A program made the position numbers and the translations under genes. The notes under the pieces were generated by a model that ran no database searches, was not told the origin of the DNA, and saw only the letters and a list, made by a program, of their open reading frames with translations. From contig WELB01000036.1 in assembly GCA_009602725.1 (NCBI GenBank), forward strand, positions 390,362-454,361: a stretch of DNA of 64,000 bases. The letters are read 5' to 3'. This document shows, one piece after another, positions 23,301 through 33,834 of the stretch. Every line of letters begins with the position of its first letter. Position 1 is the stretch's first letter. This stretch comes from Spirogloea muscicola (taxonomy: Eukaryota > Streptophyta > Zygnematophyceae > Spirogloeales > Spirogloeaceae).

Positions 23301-26300
23301 GAGGCTTCTACATTGGTGGCTGACGACATGGGCGTAGCAGCCTCGGTGCCCTCCTCCCCGCTCTCAGGTTGCTCCTCCACCTCCAGTGGCCTTGCTTGCT
23401 TAGTCAAGCGGAGCTGCCGGTTTGTCCAGTTCCCCATGGATCGCATAACACCAACAAGGCACTTCATGGCCGCCAACCGTAAATTTGCGTCCTGCTGAGG
23501 CGTCAACGCGGTGTCGGCACCAGGAGGCACGCCCTGAGCTGTCTTGAGAAGGCCATTGACCATCCTGGGCATACACAAAAGTGTAGGCTTTTACAGGGAT
23601 GTTGCTTCAGGTCGTCTTAGGTACATCATAAGCAAGACGGGGGCAATGTGCACAGTATCTGTACCACAGAGCTGCAGCTGTCACACCTTTGACCTATGGA
23701 AGCGCTTAAATCTAGAGAGATAGATAAACAGAGAACTGTCAATGAAAATGGATAACAGACCCCGCCTACAAACTCCATTGACCCACATGTTAAGTATCTA
23801 GTGGCTCACCTCTCAAAGATGTTAGGTGAGTCCACGTCACAGTCGTAGTTAACGAATATGTCCACCAGGATCTGCGGATCGATGCAGAGCTTCTCTAGGA
23901 AACGCAGGACGACGGTCTTCTGCTGGTAGTTGGCATGAGCAACATTCTCCAGCACGCGCAGTACAATCATGGGGAAGAAGACGCCTATTTCAGCCTTGAG
24001 GCTCGCGCGGAAGCGTGACACTAATGACATGAATATTGTGCAGGACAGCTGAAAGACCGGCATGAGTGACGAGGTGCTGTTCTTGAGCAACGACAGGCAG
24101 AGGTACTGCTTGATGGCTCCAACGAACCTGCCATAACGGAAATACAGCAAGAAGGACATCTGGTCAAAGCATACGACGACTATCACAAGGTGTGCTAAAC
24201 AGGATAAGCAGGCTGCAGGTGTCCTTTACTGTGCAAGGATTGATGACAGAAGGGTGCAACTACGTCAGGTAAGACTTTGACAGAGGTCACTGGGCACCAA
24301 ATCTGTGTCTTGCGTATATTGATAGCTCCCTGCTTCTATGTCTTCACATTACATGAAGGGCTGGCAATGTCCATAAGATGAGGCCCACACACGTTCGCAA
24401 CACGGCAGGAAGTGACAAAAGACTCCTAACGCCCACCTCTCATTGGTGCGGAAGACGAGCCCAGCATTCTCCAGCAGAATCTTGAGGAGCTCGAGCGCAA
24501 CAATCTTGCCACGGATAGCGAAGGGATCGCTGGCGCCCTCCGCAGGGGGGTTCTTCATGGACAACTTGCACAGAGCGCGAAAGACAAGGAATGCGTCGCG
24601 GCGAAGCTTGTTGTTGATGTGCACCTCCATCAGGTCGCCGTCTCGCTCGCCCTCACTGTCCACCATGCCCATCATGAGCATTCCCGAGGCTCCTCCGCTG
24701 CTCAAGGCCGCAGGAACTCCATTCTGGCTGGCTGCACCTTCTCCGCCTGCCGTAGGGGTCGCCGCTATTGCCGCCGCCGCAGTTTCCGCCGCCACTGCCG
24801 CCGATGCTATGGCCCGGGCACCCTTGACACCGTCCAAGGAGCTGTTGACCTCCCAGTACTTGACATCAAGCATGTCCTTGTCAGTTGCCTCCAGCAGGTC
24901 TGCCTGGGCGTCTGTGGTGCCGCCCTCCTTGCGGCCGCCAGCTGTAGCCTCAAAAGCGCCGTCATGGCGCGACTGGCGCAGCTGCTGCACAACAGGCGAT
25001 GGCAGCGCCGGCGCCAGAGCTACCTCCATGTCCTCCACGGCGCGCGTGATGAAGCCCTGCACAAAGTGCGCCATGTTCTGGTCCTGGCCGCTGCCGCCGC
25101 TGCGCTCCACGGGATCCATGAGGTCAGCGACCACAATTGGCGCCACGGGCACGGTGCTTGAGTCGGCCTCCATGCGCCGGAATACAACGACGAGCATCTG
25201 CGTCAAGCTGGCCTTGGCTGTCGTCTGATTCACTGGCGCCTTGCTCCCGAGGAAGATGTTGTAGCACGTACGCACGGCCTTGAGGAGGCATTCGCCGTGC
25301 ACGCGTAGGTGCGCAGATGTGATTGCCGTCAGCAGCACTTTGAGGACCAGAAGCTCCACGCCCTCATCGCCCGTGTCATAGCACCGGCAGATGGCATCCA
25401 TCACCGCAGGCAACAGGCCGCTGCTACCAGTGCCATCTCCTGCAACGCCGCCGTTGCTGGCAGACGCCGCGGCGGAGGCCTCGGCATCCATCTCACCTCG
25501 CAAGTGCCCATGTGAGATGAGCCGCTGTAGGCAGTCGAGCGCTGGCTCTGCCGTACGCGGCAGCAGCGTCTCACAGGCCACAGTCAGAGGGCGGAGGACC
25601 AACTCGGCGTCCTCGGCGCCGTAGCCAGTGCCGCCCTCCTCATAGAGGACCACCCTGCCACGGGCTAGCGGGGGCGCCTTACTGGCAGGCTCCTTCGAGG
25701 TGACCTGCACCGCCACTGTTGCCTTGGGCCTTGACTCACCATCAATCGGCTCGGCAGTCCCAGCGGCATGCTTGACAGTGGGAGGAGCCGAAGCCTCCAC
25801 TGGTGCCTGCAATCCTGCAGGACGGGTCTCGTCAGGAGCCACTGTAGGCGTAGCTTGCTCGTCAACCGGAGCACCACTTTCTGCTGCCGCCGCCACTGCC
25901 GCCGGATGCCCTGCCTCCAAAGGCCCGTCTGCAGACGAGGCACTTGTCGTGGCATCCTCGGCTGCACCTTCAGCTGTGCTGCCGTCTGCCAACGTGACCG
26001 CAGCGCCCGAGGGCCCCGCAGCAGCTCTGGGCTCGGCTCTCAGCTCTGCCTGCGCATCTGCAGGCACCTCCGTCAGGCTCGGCCCATTAGCATCCTCGGG
26101 CCCCGCCGCCGTCTCCTCCTCAGCCTCCGATCGCGATACACCAGCACCGGCGTCGGCCTGGCCAGGAGCATTCTCAGCGGCGCCGGAGTCGCTCCCGCCC
26201 TGCTCGACAGGAGCATCCGTGCTTTGCGTGCTGCCGTTGCTGCTCGGCTGCTGCTGTCTGGGTGTGTCGCCTGACGCGCCAGTGGCGTCTGATCCCGGCT

Positions 26301-26592
26301 CGGGAGATGCTACGGCTGCCGATGGCGCGGCGGGCGCTCCATCCGCCGCCGCCGCCGCCGGCCCCGCCGCTGCGGTAGTGGGTGTGCCGCTGACGCCGGG
26401 GGGCTCGGGGTCGTCGACGTCCCGGAGGAGCGGCGGCGAGCGCGCGAACCACTCGACGGCGGCCTTGCAGTCCTGCACCAGGCGCGCGTGCTTCCGCCAC
26501 GACGCGTTGCGGATTACCTTCTCCAGCGCCGGCACTACCAGCCGCGCGAGCTTGCCGCCGCCGCCGCCAGGCGGCACGCCGGCGGACGTCAT
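17379..26592 (-). CDS. BIG-type ARF guanine-nucleotide exchange factor (Sec7)
   Basis: Large GEFs of this type load GTP on ARF1 at the trans-Golgi for vesicle formation. The start ATG at 26590-26592 begins [11 protein letters not shown]; the first exon runs to 24437 and holds the DCB region ([49 protein letters not shown]) with a long Ala/Ser/Glu-rich insert. HUS follows ([34 protein letters not shown], 24130-23812). Sec7 spans 23065-22430 ([19 protein letters not shown], then the catalytic glutamate in [12 protein letters not shown], and [16 protein letters not shown]). HDS regions run on: [19 protein letters not shown] (22180), [20 protein letters not shown] (20330), SGWKSMFMV (20110), [16 protein letters not shown] (19330). 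The end is [13 protein letters not shown] and LLEAKS, stop TAG at 17379. All expected blocks are present, in order, in about 15 exons. It is divergent from peptide deformylase. Confidence 0.93.
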
Positions 26593-26621
26593 GGCGGGCT
26601 CCCGCCGCCGCCACCGCCGCC

Positions 26622-27057
26622 NNNNNNNNNNNNNNNNNNNNNNNNNNNNNNNNNNNNNNNNNNNNNNNNNNNNNNNNNNNNNNNNNNNNNNNNNNNNNNN
26701 NNNNNNNNNNNNNNNNNNNNNNNNNNNNNNNNNNNNNNNNNNNNNNNNNNNNNNNNNNNNNNNNNNNNNNNNNNNNNNNNNNNNNNNNNNNNNNNNNNNN
26801 NNNNNNNNNNNNNNNNNNNNNNNNNNNNNNNNNNNNNNNNNNNNNNNNNNNNNNNNNNNNNNNNNNNNNNNNNNNNNNNNNNNNNNNNNNNNNNNNNNNN
26901 NNNNNNNNNNNNNNNNNNNNNNNNNNNNNNNNNNNNNNNNNNNNNNNNNNNNNNNNNNNNNNNNNNNNNNNNNNNNNNNNNNNNNNNNNNNNNNNNNNNN
27001 NNNNNNNNNNNNNNNNNNNNNNNNNNNNNNNNNNNNNNNNNNNNNNNNNNNNNNNNN
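26622..27057. other. Assembly gap (436 N)
   Basis: N run between the BIG start codon and the first visible deformylase codons. It hides the shared promoter and the deformylase start. Confidence 0.99.
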
Positions 27058-28656
27058 CGTCGGCGCCATCCCCGCGCTGCCCGGCGCCGCTCCCACGCTG
27101 TCGCTCTCGCCGTCCCGCCGCGAGGGCCGCCGCAGCGCCGGGCCGCCGCCGCCGGCTGTTAGCCTCTTCGGCTTCGGCCGCCCGTCGCTGCCCGAGGTGG
27201 TGCAGGCCGGCGACCCCGTGCTGCACGAGCCTGCTGCCGAGGTCCCACTCCAGGTAGCTCTAGCTCTCTCTCCCTCCCTCCCTCCCTCCCTCCCTTCACC
27301 TTCTTGAATGCTTGCGCTCCTCTCCGCCTTCCTTCCCCCTCTCTCGTTGGCCCCCAATTTCATCTGCTTTAGCATTCCAGGCCTTAGCAGCTGGCAAACT
27401 TGCATGGTGCTGCGGCTTTGCAGGACATTGGGACCCCGGCACTTGACAAGGTGATCAACGACATGGTGGCAGTCATGCGCAACGCGCCAGGCGTCGGCCT
27501 CTCCGCGCCGCAGATTGGCGTTCCTCTGCAGGTACTCCACCCCAGCCTCACAGCCTAGGCACAAATTTGCCCTGCCGCCTCTCTGCTCATGTTCAGTGGT
27601 CCACTGAGATCGTGGCGGTGGCTCTGCTCTTCTGCTGGCGGCGTCAGATCATCGTCCTCGAGGACACCGCCGAGCTCATCGCCTACTCGTCGCCCGAGGA
27701 GGTGTGCGCGCAGCAGCGCGAGCCGTTCGGCCTGCTCGTGAGCGCCCGCCCACCCTGAGAGCTCCCATGTGGCCACCGTCACTGCCCGACCGCCAACTAG
27801 TGTGCCATCGTGGGCGCAGCCCAGCAAGCGGCGCTCATCAGCCGTACGCGCCGCCCTCCTGGCTCCTCCCGGTCAGCGCAGGTGATCATCAACCCGGTGC
27901 TCCGCCTCGTCGGGGATGACACTGCCAACTTCTTCGAGGGCTGCCTCAGGTCAACCTGCTCGCACCGCTACCCTCCCCCTGCCATTTCACGGCGGCAGCA
28001 AGCCAAGTTGACGGCACGATCGTGCTCCACGCTTGCAGCGTAACTGGCTATCGGGCGCTCGTGCGGCGTCACCTGGAAGTGGAGGTTTCCGGCCTGGCTC
28101 GTGACGGCAGGCCCGTGAATCTCACCGCCTCTGGCTGGCAGGCACGCATTCTCCAGGTGGGTGCCGCCTCCCCAACTGAGCAAGCGCTCCTCTCGGGTCT
28201 AGCCATGGCCAGTTGCCGTTCCACGGGTGCAACACCTTCTAGTACATGCTGCAAACTCCACTGTACTGCTGAAGATGTATGGCAATGAGTCCTGCAATTT
28301 CGACCTGAATATGTCACTGGTTGCCTCCTTGAGAGCCCGTTCTGAGACGTCCTTGCCATTTAAGGTCATCTGACTCCATTGCTCTACATGGTGACTAGCT
28401 GCAAATCATGGACAAGTCATGCTCCACTTACTTTGCATCTGTCGGCTTGGGCGCGTTGCCCTGGTTGGGCTGCTGATGGCAAGGGCCCTGATTGCGCGCG
28501 TCGCTGCTGCAGCACGAGTGCGATCACCTCAAGGGACTGCTCTATGTCGATAACATGCTGCCGCGAACATTTCGTACTTCCCAAAACTTGCGGCTACCTC
28601 TAGCGGCAGGGTGCCCCGCCCCGGGGGTCTGCGCCAGGGAGGCTGCGTTGAGCTAG
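27058..28656 (+). CDS. PDF1A: Peptide deformylase, plant PDF1A-like (5' partial)
   Basis: Removes the formyl group from the first methionine of organelle-made proteins. Exons 27058-27253, 27424-27531, 27648-27737, 27882-27949, 28039-28156 and 28513-28656 join in phase. All three metal-site motifs are present: GVGLSAPQ (usual form GxGLAAPQ), EGCLS with the cysteine ligand split by an intron, and HECDH. Further family landmarks are [43 protein letters not shown] and [20 protein letters not shown]. The WQARILQ-HECDH junction and the RTF tail favour the PDF1A (mitochondrial or dual-targeted) type. The beginning is in the gap; the Ser/Pro/Arg-rich text before 27190 looks like a targeting peptide. 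The stop is TAG at 28654-28656. Confidence 0.92.
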
Positions 28657-29149
28657 CATGAGGGCTTTCTCCATTTCACCCTTCCTAGAGCTTACACCTC
28701 CAGTCCATGTTAACGCTAAGTCTGGAGCTAATAAGGCAAGTTGCGCCAGGGGGGTGTCAGCTGGCAATGTAGCTCGTATCGGCCGCCCTCATACAACAGG
28801 ACTTGAGAATATATCATCTGGCGCTAGCGCAGGTGACCTTGTCAATGATTGAGCTCTTGCCAAATGCGAGGGTACTTAGCTGGCCATTCTGCCTCTAAGG
28901 TACTCCCATGCATGACTGTGATCAGGTTGATGCGGTGTGGACAGACAAGGAGTCACGCTAAAACTTGGGATAGCCAGATTAGTTGCAATGGGTGCTGCTC
29001 GGCGTCTGAGAGCATGACATAATGGTATGATCCTCAAGCTTGAGAATGAGAAGGATGGCACCAAAGCACAGATCTGCAGGGGCAGGGGCAATGGGCATAG
29101 TGGGACTTAGGGTAGTGGTGCTATCAAGTTACAGTTGGAGGGTCAAGCA
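28657..29149. other. Intergenic, convergent gene ends
   Basis: Separates the deformylase stop from the stop of the ARMET-like gene. No coding pattern or repeat was recognised. Confidence 0.5.
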
Positions 29150-30784
29150 TTACAGTTCCTCTTGCAGCTCTTCCGGGGCCCCACTTTCACCACCAGCATC
29201 GCCACCTTGCGGCTTATCTTTGCCGGGACCTCCTTTAATGTTCACGAAGGACGAAAAGTCTGGCATGTCATCAAATCCCTTCTGTCCCGCCTGCAGTGTA
29301 CAACTGTACTTCAGTACTTCAATCAAGCTTGACTGGTGGGGCCCCCATTCAACCGCGAGCATAATAAACACAAGGCACACACAAGAAAAGATGCCTAAGT
29401 GCTGCTCCGACGCATGGGAGTAGCAACACTGTCAACATCAAAGGCAAGCCCTTTGACTATGTACTTTGCATGGTGCACACAGCCAAAGAATCTGTTGCTG
29501 CTGGCTGCAGAATATTGGATGTGGATACTGCAGGATGACATACCCCTTTCTTCATGTAGCCATCTCTTTTCAGCTGCTCTGAATCAGTGAAAAGACAAGG
29601 GGAAAATCAGCCACATTAGCAACTCTGAAAGGAGTTGTCAGCACACTGAGGTAAGACATCAGACTCCTGCATGATAGTTGATCGTTTGGATGCAAAAGCA
29701 GCGTGTATGAAAGTATTGCTTGATGTCATGCAAGAATTCCTGCAGTCACTAACAGCGACTTTCAAATGAATTTCTGATAAAGGACCAACAGCTCGTGCGA
29801 CTGACCGAGTATCTGTTGAATCTCAATTTCCTCGTCCTTCTTTCTCTGGATGTCAGCTGCACTGGGAGGTTGCCTTGCTTTCAGCTCTTCTTCTGAGAGG
29901 ACAGGTAGATCAATGCTTTCTTTGACCTTTGCCACTAGATGCTCCTTCTCCTGGTCATGCATAACAAGGCTCCATTGGCTGACCTTTGCTTACGGTGGCA
30001 ACTGTGATATGCTAAGCATCATTGGGAGTGAAAAGGACGCACACTTGCCACGAGTAAGATGCAATGGTGCACACACCAGCCGAATTGGGCTTGGCTTACT
30101 CCTTGGTTGGCCTAAAGTCGTCCAGGCTGCACCTTGTCCAGGATAAGCATGATCATTCTCATCTCTCTGTGTCAAATGTGACTTGAAAGCTCTTTGCTAG
30201 CTGATTCTGACCCAGATCCCAATTTCTTGCCCTCTGAGTGCACAGTGGGTGAGGTGTCACGAACCACGCAGCCCAAGCACTCCACTCCCCGCTCATCCAG
30301 CAGCTTCTGCGCAGAGGAAAGGGGAGGACTTGGTGAGAAACAGTGACTGCAGAACATATGCGCTCGCTGGTCGCTGCTGTGCTCGTCCCATGCTTGTGGT
30401 TCGTCGATTGATAGGGGCCGTACTTTCAGCTCTTTGACCCGAAGCTTGGAGTAGTCCACGTCCGCTGCTGGACCCACGTCTGAGTCCCACAGTACAAGCC
30501 ATGCTCGTGCATTAGAGCCTTACTAGCGATATGGACGCAGTGTCCTCAGGGACGTACTTATAAGGGCTCCGTCATGGAGCCAATCGCGTGTCTCCAGCAC
30601 TCAGCTTGGAATAAGAGGCTAAGTCTCAGTGCGAGCAGCATGCTGGCATGGCCCACATCAGCAACAGTAAGCGGAGGGCGGGCAGGGCCTCTGCTGCACC
30701 TTCAGAGGCCGCGGCCGAGGCGGCAGTGACGGCCAGCACCAGAAGGAGCGCCAGCAGGGCGGGGCGGCGGCCGCCGAGCGCCAT
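29150..30784 (-). CDS. Secreted/ER protein with ARMET (MANF)-like SAP module
   Basis: The start ATG at 30782-30784 opens a clear signal peptide (MALGGRRPALLALLLVLAV). After introns follow VDYSKLRVKELK (near 30500-30434) and KLLDERGVECLGCV (near 30300), which together resemble the C-terminal SAP-like module of MANF/ARMET: a KLRVKELKxLL helix and a CxxC motif. EKEHLVAKVKESIDLPV (near 29950) continues it. An acidic linker (LSEEELKARQPPS, RKKDEEIEIQQIL) and a Gly/Pro-rich tail (FDDMPDFSSFVNIKGGPG) finish the protein; stop TAA. The animal relatives are ER-resident stress factors. I see no N-terminal saposin-like half, so the family link rests on the SAP part only. Confidence 0.65.
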
Positions 30785-30907
30785 GAGCTCTGCAGCGGCG
30801 GCGGCGCCGCCGGCGCGGCGCAAAATACGGCAAATGTGCCGAAACGGGACGCGTCCCACGGCGCAGTCGACGACGTCCTGGCCCGCGCGCGTCCCGCGCC
30901 GAACGGC

Positions 30908-30938
<31 letters not shown>

Positions 30939-31030
30939 GGCTGGAGTCGTCTGCGGAGTTGACACAAAGTTGGCGGCTGCGGAGCCGGGTGGATCGGCGT
31001 GCAATGGGACGCCGCTAACTCCTATTCAGC
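30785..31030. other. GC-rich upstream region with GCC repeat
   Basis: Upstream of the ARMET-like start. It contains an (GCC)n run at about 30907-30940 and no supported gene, and is probably promoter and leader. Confidence 0.4.
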
Positions 31031-31039
31031 TTGCGATTC

Positions 31040-31160
31040 TGTGCCGCCACCCAGCGCATGTTTTGACCCGTGGTTACTGAGGGGGTCAATCTGCCGTAGG
31101 TGTTGTAGGTCTTCAGACGTGATTGCCTGTGTACTTGGCCATTCGGCCTTCGTTCGTTTC
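31040..31160 (+). mobile_element. LINE 3' end remnant (HVLTRGY and tail)
   Basis: The sequence at 31050-31070 reads HVLTRGY-stop. It is followed by ggggtcaatctgccgtagg and tgtacttggccattcggcc, the same order as in the 3' untranslated region of the copy at 47984-48075 (GGTCAG...TACTTGGCCACACATGGCC). Only the tail of the element is left. Confidence 0.6.
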
Positions 31161-31334
31161 AACACAAGAACGTCGCTAACCGATGCCCGAAGGGAGGGAG
31201 TGGAGCTTCCAGGGGAACTCGTTCTTATGGAAAAGCAAAGAAGAAGAAACAGCTGATCCAATGTAAGACAGTGGCGGTGAGAAGCCAGCCCATAAGGAGT
31301 GGACAAGGTCTGAAAGAGCCGGAAAGTCTGAGTG

Positions 31335-31580
31335 CGGCGAAGCGGCGCTGTGTGCGCGGCGGCTCTGTGTGAGGCGAAGCGGCGCTGTGTGCGCGGCGGC
31401 TCTGTGTGAGGCGAAGCGGCGCTGTGTGCGCGACAGCTCTGTGTGCGGCGAGGCGGCGCTCTGCGCGCGGCGGCTCTGTGTGCGATTAGGCGGCGCTGCG
31501 TGCGCGACGGCTCTGTGCGCGGCAAGACGTTGCTGTGTGTGCGGCCAGGTGGAGCTGAGTGCTCGCCGGCTCTGTGTGTA
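31335..31580 (+). repeat. Minisatellite, 37-bp unit
   Basis: About six head-to-tail units of 37 bp, built on ggcgaagcggcgctgtgtgc. The first two are identical; later ones drift. There are no spacers. It lies directly before the Copia-like gag fragment and may belong to its leader. Confidence 0.8.
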
Positions 31581-31593
31581 ATCAGGCAAGCCT

Positions 31594-32050
31594 TTGTGTT
31601 ACTCTGAACTCTTAGTGACCATGTCTGCGTCTGCATCTGCGCCAAGACGGGGACGGTCTGCTGGTCCTCCCACATCAAGACAGGAAGTGGCTGTAAGACA
31701 CGAAGGACAGGTACAGGATGTAGATCGTGAACAGCAGGTTCAGGTTGCAGGACAAGGAAGGCGAGGGCAGGCGGAGCAAGAAAACTTTCAGGTTATGGGC
31801 CCATCAGGCGGCTCACTTCCTGTCCTTAGTCCCAAGCTGTCAAGAGAGACAAGTTGGCCAGTTTGGAAGTGGAAGATGACTAGATTGCTTCAATGCCAAG
31901 AAGTCTGGGATGCAGTTGAACCTATTCCAGTGCGTGGGTTATGTCGTCCTTCTTCAAGAGAGAACAGGGCAGCATCAGCCATCTTGATGGCCAACATGTC
32001 AGATGAAGAGTTGGTTGGTCTAGTCAAATGGCCATTAGCCAGCCAGATTT
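31594..32050 (+). mobile_element. Fossil Copia-like LTR element, gag 5' part
   Basis: The frame contains SWPVWKWKMTRLLQCQEVWD and, further on, RAASAILMANMSDEELVGLV. The Trp-x-x-W-K-x-K-M...L and the later helix resemble the gag (UBN2/DUF4219-like) of Ty1/Copia elements. Only the beginning of gag is present; no protease, integrase or reverse transcriptase, and no pair of LTRs, was found. It is broken and incomplete. Age cannot be judged well from one copy. Confidence 0.55.
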
Positions 32051-32131
32051 GACTAGACCAACCAACTCTTCATCTGACATGTTGGCCATCAAGATGGCTG
32101 ATGCTGCCCTGTTCTCTCTTGAAGAGAGAAG
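31955..32131. repeat. Perfect or near-perfect inverted repeat, about 76-bp arms
   Basis: The stretch starting ttcaagagagaacagggcag returns as its reverse complement ending ctgttctctcttgaa, separated by about 19 bases. The arms look identical by eye. Such a palindrome can arise by template switching or foldback of an inserted copy. Confidence 0.85.
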
Positions 32132-32139
32132 GCGTGCGG

Positions 32140-32560
32140 TGCGCATGAAATTAAAGCGAGGCCAATTCAAGCCATTACATTGTTCAGGCAGAAAATGCAG
32201 AAAGTGCAAAGAATGCAGCGCAAAGAATGTGGCTACATGAAAAGACGCCCTATACTAGGAGGGCCGGAGGTGCCACAGAGCGGGGGGAGCCGTGCTGACG
32301 GGGCCATGTCGACTCGACCGGTACCGCTTGTGGAGCTGCTAGAGGAGGTTGAGGAAGCAGCAATGGCAGGAGGGAGGGCGGGTGGGGGAAAGGAGGGTTG
32401 GAGGTGCCACACAGCGGGGAGAGCCGTGCTGACGGGGGCCATGACGACTCGACCTGTACCGCTCGACCTGTACCGCTGTACCGCTGAAGAGAGAGAAGGC
32501 GCGCGGGGCGCATGAATTGAAAGGGAGGCCAATTCAAGCCAATACATTGTTCAGGCAAAG
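32140..32560 (-). repeat. Two inverted LINE family-B tail pieces
   Basis: At 32135-32195 and again at 32485-32560 there is the reverse complement of the tail seen at 36150-36220 and 60690-60760 (gcctgaacaatgta, ttgaattggcctcc, cgcgcgccttctctc). Between them is Pro/Gly-coding-like low-complexity DNA with repeated gaggtgccaca and gccgtgctgacggggg units. Confidence 0.6.
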
Positions 32561-32880
32561 AAGGACGACATAACCCACGCACTGGATTAGGTTCAACTGC
32601 ATCCCAGACTTCTTGGCATTGAAGCAATCTAGTCATCTTCCACTTCCAAACTGGCCAACTTGTCTCTCTTGACAGCTTGGGACTAAGGACAGGAAGTGAG
32701 CCGGTGGGCCCATAACCTGAAAGTTTTCTTGATCCGCCTGCCCTCGCCTTCCTTGTCATGCAACCTGAACCTGCTGTTTACGATCTACATCCTGTACCTG
32801 TCCTTCATGTCTTACAGCCACTTCCTGTCTTGATTGGGAGGACCAGCAGACCGTTCCCGTCTTGGCGCAGATGCAGGACA
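32560..32880 (-). mobile_element. Fossil Copia-like gag fragment, inverted duplicate
   Basis: Reverse complement of 31637-31945 with few differences: on the minus strand the same SWPVWKWKMTRLLQCQEVWD segment appears. With the plus-strand copy it makes an inverted duplication with about 310-bp arms. It is incomplete and broken like its partner. Confidence 0.6.
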
Positions 32881-32916
32881 AGGAAGGCGAGGGCAGGCGG
32901 AGCAAGAAAACTTTCA

Positions 32917-33108
32917 CTTTGGACCTTGTCCATTCTTTTCGGGCTGGCCTTTCTTACTTTCACAAATAAGGAAGAACGGCTCTTCCAATGTACGGCCCTG
33001 GCTGAGGCCAGCCTAAAGGCTGTAGAAGGTCTGAAAGAAGTGAGCTCTACCAAAGGTGGCGTGTTGAGAGAAAGCCAGCCCAGAAAGAATGGACAAGTTC
33101 AAAGTACC
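32917..33108. repeat. Inverted repeat with about 37-bp imperfect arms
   Basis: ctttggaccttgtccattct with the following gggctggc motif at 32917-32955 is mirrored by gccagcccagaaagaatgg and the following acaagttcaaag at 33072-33108. The arms belong to the LINE tail hairpin family. Confidence 0.65.
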
Positions 33109-33179
33109 AAAAGGCGCCAGAGGCACACAGCTTTGGAAGAGACTACACTGAATGTTAGCTTAGCAACCCCGAGTTAGCA

Positions 33180-33834
33180 GCCGCCAAGTCGGAGTTGATT
33201 GCAGCTGAAAAGAGGCACCCCAAAGAGATCCAGAAGTAGCAGCCAAGGCGGCCAGCCACTCAATCTTACTCCTACCCGTCTTAGCATACTACATTGACTC
33301 GTTGGTAGCCCTTCTGTGCATCTAATTGTTTGCCTTTGCCAGGACCTTGTTTGGGTACCCAGGAAGGCTTCATATATAACAAACAACGAATAGGAGTGGG
33401 TCCAAAGAGAGGACGGTGGCTGACTTGGCAGCCCCAAAAAATGAAGTGGTGATCTTAGGCAAGGGGGGCCAGCAAGGAGCCGAAGCTGGAGAATTCATAA
33501 CATTATTGTAGAACATCTTGAGTAGGTTGCCGCAAAGCTTGACAAGATGGGCAGTACCACTTCCCTCGGAATTGGGCACCCTCAGAGAGACCCATGCATG
33601 AGTAGTGAAACCACTGGCCACCTTGGCACTGCTCTTTGTAAGAATTGCAAAACAACGAAAATGCAAACGTCAGAGCAAGTCCATCAATGTGTACAAGTTG
33701 CGTACAAACTCTCGCTTCATCTGTCGGGTACGTGGCAGCCGAGTGTGCTACCTAGTGAAGGAGGAGAAGCCTTGGGTTAGTCTACAGGGATGCATATGAT
33801 TATATCTAAACACGAACATACAAACAAGCAAGCC
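33180..33834. other. No gene recognised
   Basis: Short frames only. Possible remnants of repeats, none assigned. Confidence 0.4.

Noticed and set aside
25700-27307. Long open frame opposite the BIG first exon
   Set aside because: Ala/Ser/Pro-rich mirror of a GC-rich coding exon, running through the N gap; no domain, and the minus strand has clear DCB-region similarity.
30702-31004. Poly-Ala/poly-Arg frames around the GCC repeat as a gene
   Set aside because: Explained by the trinucleotide repeat; no conserved segment in any frame.
31335-31580. CRISPR-like array
   Set aside because: The 37-bp units touch each other without spacers and decay in one direction; this is a minisatellite in a eukaryotic genome.
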